64,000 nt of DNA from Rhodobacter flavimaris (lineage in GTDB: Bacteria > Pseudomonadota > Alphaproteobacteria > Rhodobacterales > Rhodobacteraceae). The stretch spans positions 124,001 to 188,000 of the forward strand of contig NZ_JAJUOS010000001.1 in assembly GCF_021378075.1 (NCBI RefSeq), given 5' to 3'. Below the pieces are notes generated by a model. That model had not been told where the DNA came from. It saw only the letters and a program-made list of their open reading frames with translations, and ran no database searches. Made by a program: the position numbers and the translations under genes. This document shows positions 59,098-64,000 of the stretch, piece after piece; positions within the stretch are counted from its first letter, which is position 1, and each line of letters begins with the position of its first letter.

Positions 59098-60498
59098 ATG
59101 ATCGAAAATCACCTGCCGACTGCCGAACTTCAGGCGCTTGACGCTGCCCACCACATGCACCCGTTCACCGATGGCGATGCGCTCTCCAAGAAGGGCGCGC
59201 GGATCATCACCCGTGCCAAGGGTGTCTGGCTGACCGATTCCGAGGGCAACGAGATCCTCGACGGCATGGCAGGTCTGTGGTGCATGAACGTCGGCTATGG
59301 CCGCGAGGAACTGGCCGAGGTTGCCGCGCGCCAGATGCGCCAACTGCCTTTCTACAATACGTTTTTCCAGACCACGCATATCCCCGCGATCGCGCTGGCC
59401 AAGAAGCTGGCCGAACTCGCGCCGGGCAATCTGAACCATGTCTTCTTCAACGGTTCGGGCTCGGATTCGAACGACACCAACATCCGCATGGTGCGCCACT
59501 ACTGGAACGTGAAGGAACAGCCCGAGCGCACGGTCATCATCTCGCGCTGGAACGGCTATCACGGCTCGACCATGGGCGCGGCCTCGCTTGGCGGGATGAA
59601 GGGGATGCACAAGCAGGGCGGCCTGCCGATCCCGGATATCGTCCATATCGACCAGCCCGACTGGTGGAGCGAGGGCGGCGACATGACGCCCGAGGAATTC
59701 GGCTTGGCCCGCGCGCAGGAGCTTGAGGCGAAGATCCTCGAAGTCGGGCCCGAGAAGGTCGCAGCCTTCATCGGCGAGCCGATCCAGGGCGCCGGTGGCG
59801 TGATCGTGGCGCCGGACACCTATTGGCCCGAAATCCAGCGCATCGTGAAGAAATACGGCATCCTGCTGATCGCGGACGAGGTGATCTGTGGGTTTGGCCG
59901 CACCGGTAACTGGTTCGGCTGCCAGACCCTCGGGATCGAGCCCGACATCATGACCGTCGCGAAGGGTCTGACCTCGGGCTACATCCCGATGGGCGCCTCG
60001 CTCGTCTCGGACGAGGTGGCTGCGGTCATCAATTCGGGTGACGAATTCGCGCATGGCTACACCTATTCGGGCCACCCGGTCGCCGCTGCCGTGGCGCTGG
60101 AAAACCTGCGTATCCTTGAAGAAGAGGGCGTGATCGATCGCGTCCGCTCGGAAATCGCGCCCTACCTGAAGGCCAAGTGGGAAAGCCTGACCGATCACCC
60201 GATGGTGGGCGAGGCCAAGATCGTCGGCATGATGGGCTCGATCGCGCTGACCCCGAACAAGGCAACCCGCGCGGCTTTCGCCGCCAAGGCGGGCACTATC
60301 GGCCTGATCACGCGCGAGCGTTGCTTTGCCAACAACCTCGTCATGCGCCATGTCGGTGACCGGATGATCATCTCGCCGCCGCTGACCATCACCAAGGCCG
60401 AGATCGACGAGCTGATGGTGCGGGCGCGCAAGTCGCTCGACGAGGCCTACGAGAAGATCAAGGCCGAGGGCCTGTGGCAGGAAAAGGCCGCCGAGTGA
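59098..60498 (+). CDS. class III omega-aminotransferase (putrescine/omega-amino-acid type)
   Basis: 466 residues from ATG 59098. PLP enzyme of subgroup III: GIWLxD-like GVWLTDSEGNEILDGMAGLWCMNVGYGREELAEVAARQM, FFNGSGSDSNDTNIRMVRHYW, SRWNGYHGSTMGAASLGG, AFIGEPIQGAGGVIVAP, LLIADEVICGFGRTGNWFG and the PLP lysine in MTVAKGLTSGYIPMGA. Related enzymes (SpuC, omega-amino acid:pyruvate aminotransferases) move the terminal amino group of putrescine, beta-alanine or taurine-like compounds to pyruvate. The neighbouring pot genes and shared operator motif favour a polyamine. A GGGCGCC/GGCGCCC hairpin follows. Confidence 0.93.
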   Translation: MIENHLPTAELQALDAAHHMHPFTDGDALSKKGARIITRAKGVWLTDSEGNEILDGMAGLWCMNVGYGREELAEVAARQMRQLPFYNTFFQTTHIPAIALAKKLAELAPGNLNHVFFNGSGSDSNDTNIRMVRHYWNVKEQPERTVIISRWNGYHGSTMGAASLGGMKGMHKQGGLPIPDIVHIDQPDWWSEGGDMTPEEFGLARAQELEAKILEVGPEKVAAFIGEPIQGAGGVIVAPDTYWPEIQRIVKKYGILLIADEVICGFGRTGNWFGCQTLGIEPDIMTVAKGLTSGYIPMGASLVSDEVAAVINSGDEFAHGYTYSGHPVAAAVALENLRILEEEGVIDRVRSEIAPYLKAKWESLTDHPMVGEAKIVGMMGSIALTPNKATRAAFAAKAGTIGLITRERCFANNLVMRHVGDRMIISPPLTITKAEIDELMVRARKSLDEAYEKIKAEGLWQEKAAE

Positions 60499-60510
60499 TC
60501 GACTTGACAG

Positions 60511-60530
60511 GGGCGCCTTCGGGCGCCCTT
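60511..60530 (+). terminator. hairpin between aminotransferase and pepT
   Basis: GGGCGCC (60511-60517) and GGCGCCC (60522-60528) with loop TTCG, followed by TTCTC. It is a small stable tetraloop hairpin 12 bases after the stop codon and may be a partial terminator. Confidence 0.5.
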
Positions 60531-60553
60531 CTCATGTCAGACCGGAGGCACAC

Positions 60554-61795
60554 ATGACCCAATTGAACGCAGCGCTCGAAGAACGGCTGGTCCGTTACGC
60601 GGCCGTCGATACTCAAAGCGACGAATCGAGCACCACATCGCCCTCGACCGCGATCCAGTTGGATCTGGCGCGGATGCTTGAGGCCGAGCTGATCCGGATC
60701 GGTGCGCAGGATGTGCGTGTCACCGATTATGGCGCGGTGCTGGCGACGATCCCCGGCACGGTCGAGGGCGGCCCGGTCATCGGCCTGCTGGCCCATATGG
60801 ATACTGCGCCCGCCTATAACGCGACCGGCGTGAAGCCGCGCGTGATCCGGGGCTATAACGGCGGCGAGATCACCTTTCCCGACGCGCCGAACCTGCGCCT
60901 GACGCCCGAGGCCGCGCCTTATCTGGCCGAGAAGGTGGGGCACGATCTCATCACCGCCTCGGGGGCGACGCTTCTGGGCGCCGATGACAAGGCGGGCATC
61001 GCCATTCTGATGACCATGGCCGAGCAGCTTCTGGCAGACCCGTCGATCCCGCACGGCACGCTGCGCATCGCCTTCACCCCTGACGAGGAGATCGGCCAGG
61101 GCGTCGATGCGCGGATGCCTGTGGATCTGGGGGTGGACTTTGCCTATACGCTCGATGGCGGCGCTGTGGGCGAGATCGAATACGAGACCTTCTCGGCTGA
61201 TGGCGCCAAGGTGAAGGTCGTGGGTGTCTCGACCCATCCGGGCACGGCCAAGGGCAAGATGGTCAACGCGCTGCACCTGGCCGCGAAGATCATCGAGATG
61301 CTGCCGCAGGCTACCGAAACCCCCGAGGTCACCGATGGGCGCGACGGTTTTTGGCACATCACCAACATGGGCGGCACGGCCGCCGAATGCGAAATGTCGA
61401 TAATCCTGCGCGATTTTGAGCGTGACGGGCTGGCCGCGCGCGGCGAGATGCTGCGCAAGGTCTGCGAGGCCGTCGCCGCGACCGAGCCCCGCGCCACGAT
61501 CACCTGCCAGATCAAGCCGCAATACCGCAACATGCGCTACTGGCTGGAGAACGACATGACCCCGGTCGAGCTTGCCCGCGCGGCCTGCCGCGCCGAGGGG
61601 GTCGAGCCGCTCTCGGTCCCGATCCGCGGCGGCACCGATGGTTCGCGCCTGACCGAGATGGGCGTGCCTTGCCCCAACATCTTCACCGGCATGCAAGAGA
61701 TCCACGGGCCGCTCGAGTGGATCTCGGTGCAGGATATGGCGGTCGCGACGCGCGTCTGCCTGCGTCTTGTGCAGGACGCCGTGCCGCGGGACTGA
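60554..61795 (+). CDS. pepT: peptidase T (tripeptide aminopeptidase)
   Basis: 413 residues, the standard PepT length. Metal ligands of the M20B family are visible: LLAHMDTAPA (His and catalytic Asp), GADDKAGIA (bridging Asp), TPDEEIGQG (catalytic Glu and metal Glu), DGG in YTLDGGAVGE, and IRGGTDGSRLTEMGVPCPNIFTG near the end. It releases N-terminal residues from tripeptides in the cytoplasm. GGAGG precedes the ATG. It is probably functionally tied to peptide salvage; no direct operon partner is evident. A composite hairpin (CCGGG, TTCACC-ACGA-GGTGAA, CCCGG; 61798-61831) lies just after the stop codon. Confidence 0.96.
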   Translation: MTQLNAALEERLVRYAAVDTQSDESSTTSPSTAIQLDLARMLEAELIRIGAQDVRVTDYGAVLATIPGTVEGGPVIGLLAHMDTAPAYNATGVKPRVIRGYNGGEITFPDAPNLRLTPEAAPYLAEKVGHDLITASGATLLGADDKAGIAILMTMAEQLLADPSIPHGTLRIAFTPDEEIGQGVDARMPVDLGVDFAYTLDGGAVGEIEYETFSADGAKVKVVGVSTHPGTAKGKMVNALHLAAKIIEMLPQATETPEVTDGRDGFWHITNMGGTAAECEMSIILRDFERDGLAARGEMLRKVCEAVAATEPRATITCQIKPQYRNMRYWLENDMTPVELARAACRAEGVEPLSVPIRGGTDGSRLTEMGVPCPNIFTGMQEIHGPLEWISVQDMAVATRVCLRLVQDAVPRD

Positions 61796-61797
61796 CA

Positions 61798-61831
61798 CCG
61801 GGTCATTTCACCACGAGGTGAACCACCCCGG
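61798..61831 (+). terminator. composite hairpin after pepT
   Basis: Outer CCGGG (61798-61802) with CCCGG (61827-61831), inner TTCACC (61807-61812) with GGTGAA (61817-61822). No T-run follows. The rest of the 167-base gap to atpD shows no gene and no clear promoter hexamers. Confidence 0.4.
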
Positions 61832-61944
61832 CTTGCAAGGGGCGCAGGCCGGGTCTAGCGTTGGGCCGTAATACTCTGAGTTGAGCGTAAGGCTTTGCAA
61901 CCAGATGGCATTCGACGCGCATATTCCCCTTGGTGGCGTCCTAG

Positions 61945-63368
<1,424 letters not shown>

Positions 63369-63369
<1 letters not shown>

Positions 63370-63800
63370 TGCTAAGCCTGCGCATCGCAACCCCCATGAC
63401 CGTCGCCGTCGATGCCACTCAGGTGCGTTCGGTGCGGGCCGAGGATGCCTCGGGCGCCTTCGGGGTCTGGCCCGGGCACGCCGATTTCCTGACGGTCCTG
63501 GGGGCCTCGGTTCTGCGCTGGCGGGGGCAGGGCGAGAAGGTCTGGCACTATTGCGCCTTGCGGGGCGGGGTTTTGCGCGTTGTCGATGGCGCCCGCGTCG
63601 AGGTCGCCTGCCGCGAGGCGGTCGTGGGCGACGATCTTGCCGCCCTTCAGGCCGTGGTCAGCGAGGACGCGGCCCGCCGCGCCGATGAGGCCCGGCGCGC
63701 GCGTGGCGAGCAGATGCGCCTGCACACCCGCGCGATCCGCAGCTTGATGCAGCACCTTGGCCAGAACGGCGCGGACCCTCTGGCGGAGGAGTTCCGATGA
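63369..63800 (+). CDS. atpC: N-type ATPase F1 epsilon subunit
   Basis: 143 residues, ATG overlapping the atpD stop codon (TGATG). The N-terminal beta sandwich is recognisable: LSLRIATPMTVAVDATQVRSVRAEDASGAFGVWPGHADFLTVLG and WHYCALRGGVLRVVDGARVEVACREAVVGDD. The C-terminal helices are arginine-rich (EDAARRADEARRARGEQMRLHTRAIRSLMQHLG). It is the central-stalk subunit linking beta and gamma. It overlaps the next gene by four bases. Confidence 0.93.
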
Positions 63801-64000
63801 CCCCCGCCGAACGCTATGACCGCCCCGACAACGAACCCTTGGAGCAGGCCGCCGAGACCGCGCATTCCCGCGACAAGGCGGGCCGGGCGGACCGCGAGCC
63901 CTCGCTCGCGCGTCGTTTCGGGCAGATCGGCGTTCTGGGTTGGGTGATCGTGGGGCCGACGCTGGCGGGGATGGCGCTTGGGCGATGGGTCGATGGCATG
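63797..64000 (+). CDS. atpQ: N-type ATPase AtpQ (AtpZ/AtpI-like), 3' end outside window
   Basis: 68 codons are visible from ATG 63797, and the frame is still open at the window end. A hydrophilic N-terminus (MTPAERYDRPDNEPLEQAAETAHSRDKAGRADREPSLARRFGQIG) leads into the first membrane helix VLGWVIVGPTLAGMALGRWVDG, which matches the AtpZ/AtpI-like AtpQ of N-ATPase operons (usual length about 100 residues, two helices). It is thought to help c-ring assembly or carry divalent cations. The remaining subunits (atpR, B, E, F, A, G in the usual order) are expected beyond the window. Confidence 0.85.
   Translation, partial: MTPAERYDRPDNEPLEQAAETAHSRDKAGRADREPSLARRFGQIGVLGWVIVGPTLAGMALGRWVDGM

Overview
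The window is 64 kb of high-GC alphaproteobacterial chromosome. It most likely comes from a Rhodobacterales/Paracoccaceae bacterium (the Rhodobacter, Paracoccus, Thioclava type). The grounds are a class II B12-dependent ribonucleotide reductase as the RNR gene, an aglEFGAK alpha-glucoside locus, a non-pyrrolysine MttB homologue, an N-type ATPase operon, a Tad/Flp pilus locus, and a lipid-modification operon with its own ECF sigma factor like those of Rhodobacter. I saw no transposase, integrase, phage gene, CRISPR array or rRNA. Genes are dense, and many are coupled through ATGA or TGATG overlaps.

Layout. (1) 1-5650: two-domain cold-shock protein, exported DUF192 protein, tRNA-Pro(TGG), nrdJ behind a long regulatory leader, and a small unknown protein. 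(2) 5788-7371 (-): arsR, ArsP/DUF318-type permease and a small CxxC thioredoxin-like protein, then a small secreted protein at 7491-7751 (-). (3) 7871-17752: glucoside utilisation, with LacI-type regulator, GH1 beta-glucosidase and glucokinase on the minus strand diverging from aglEFGAK on the plus strand. Two copies of a LacI-type operator lie in the divergent gap. (4) 17823-20547: MttB-family methyltransferase and a convergent SQR-like flavoprotein. (5) 20704-26869: DUF2177 membrane protein (+) and a seven-gene overlapping minus-strand operon (ECF sigma, RskA-like anti-sigma, FAD amine oxidase-like protein, DUF1365, cyclopropane-fatty-acid-synthase-like methyltransferase, SDR, glutathione-peroxidase-like protein). 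Two matching ECF-type promoter sequences link DUF2177 and the operon. (6) 27158-33362: peptide ABC importer and M19 dipeptidase. (7) 33608-43823: Tad/Flp pilus locus with two pilins, an embedded LuxR-type regulator and prepilin peptidase, but no secretin. (8) 43866-49208 (-): a small secreted protein, then a synthase-type polysaccharide cluster (UDP-xylose synthase-like, GalE, processive GT2, GH26). (9) 49502-52669 (-): PlcP-like phosphoesterase, GT21-like glycosyltransferase, DedA protein and GT2, probably membrane-lipid remodelling. (10) 52746-60498: polyamine uptake (potFGHI), PuuB-like oxidase, FCD/GntR regulator and omega-aminotransferase. (11) 60554-61795: pepT. (12) 61963-64000: first genes of an N-ATPase operon, cut by the window end.

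How the parts work together. Glucosides enter through AglEFGK, are split by the GH13 and GH1 enzymes and are phosphorylated by Glk. Polyamines enter through Pot and are probably oxidised or transaminated by the flanking enzymes. Copies of the palindrome TTTGATCAAA, or one-mismatch variants, sit in front of potF, in front of the aminotransferase and also in front of the distant peptide importer, suggesting one regulator for nitrogenous substrates. The sigma/anti-sigma pair probably controls fatty-acyl-chain modification and peroxide defence. Assignments rest on reading motifs and context; no database search was possible.
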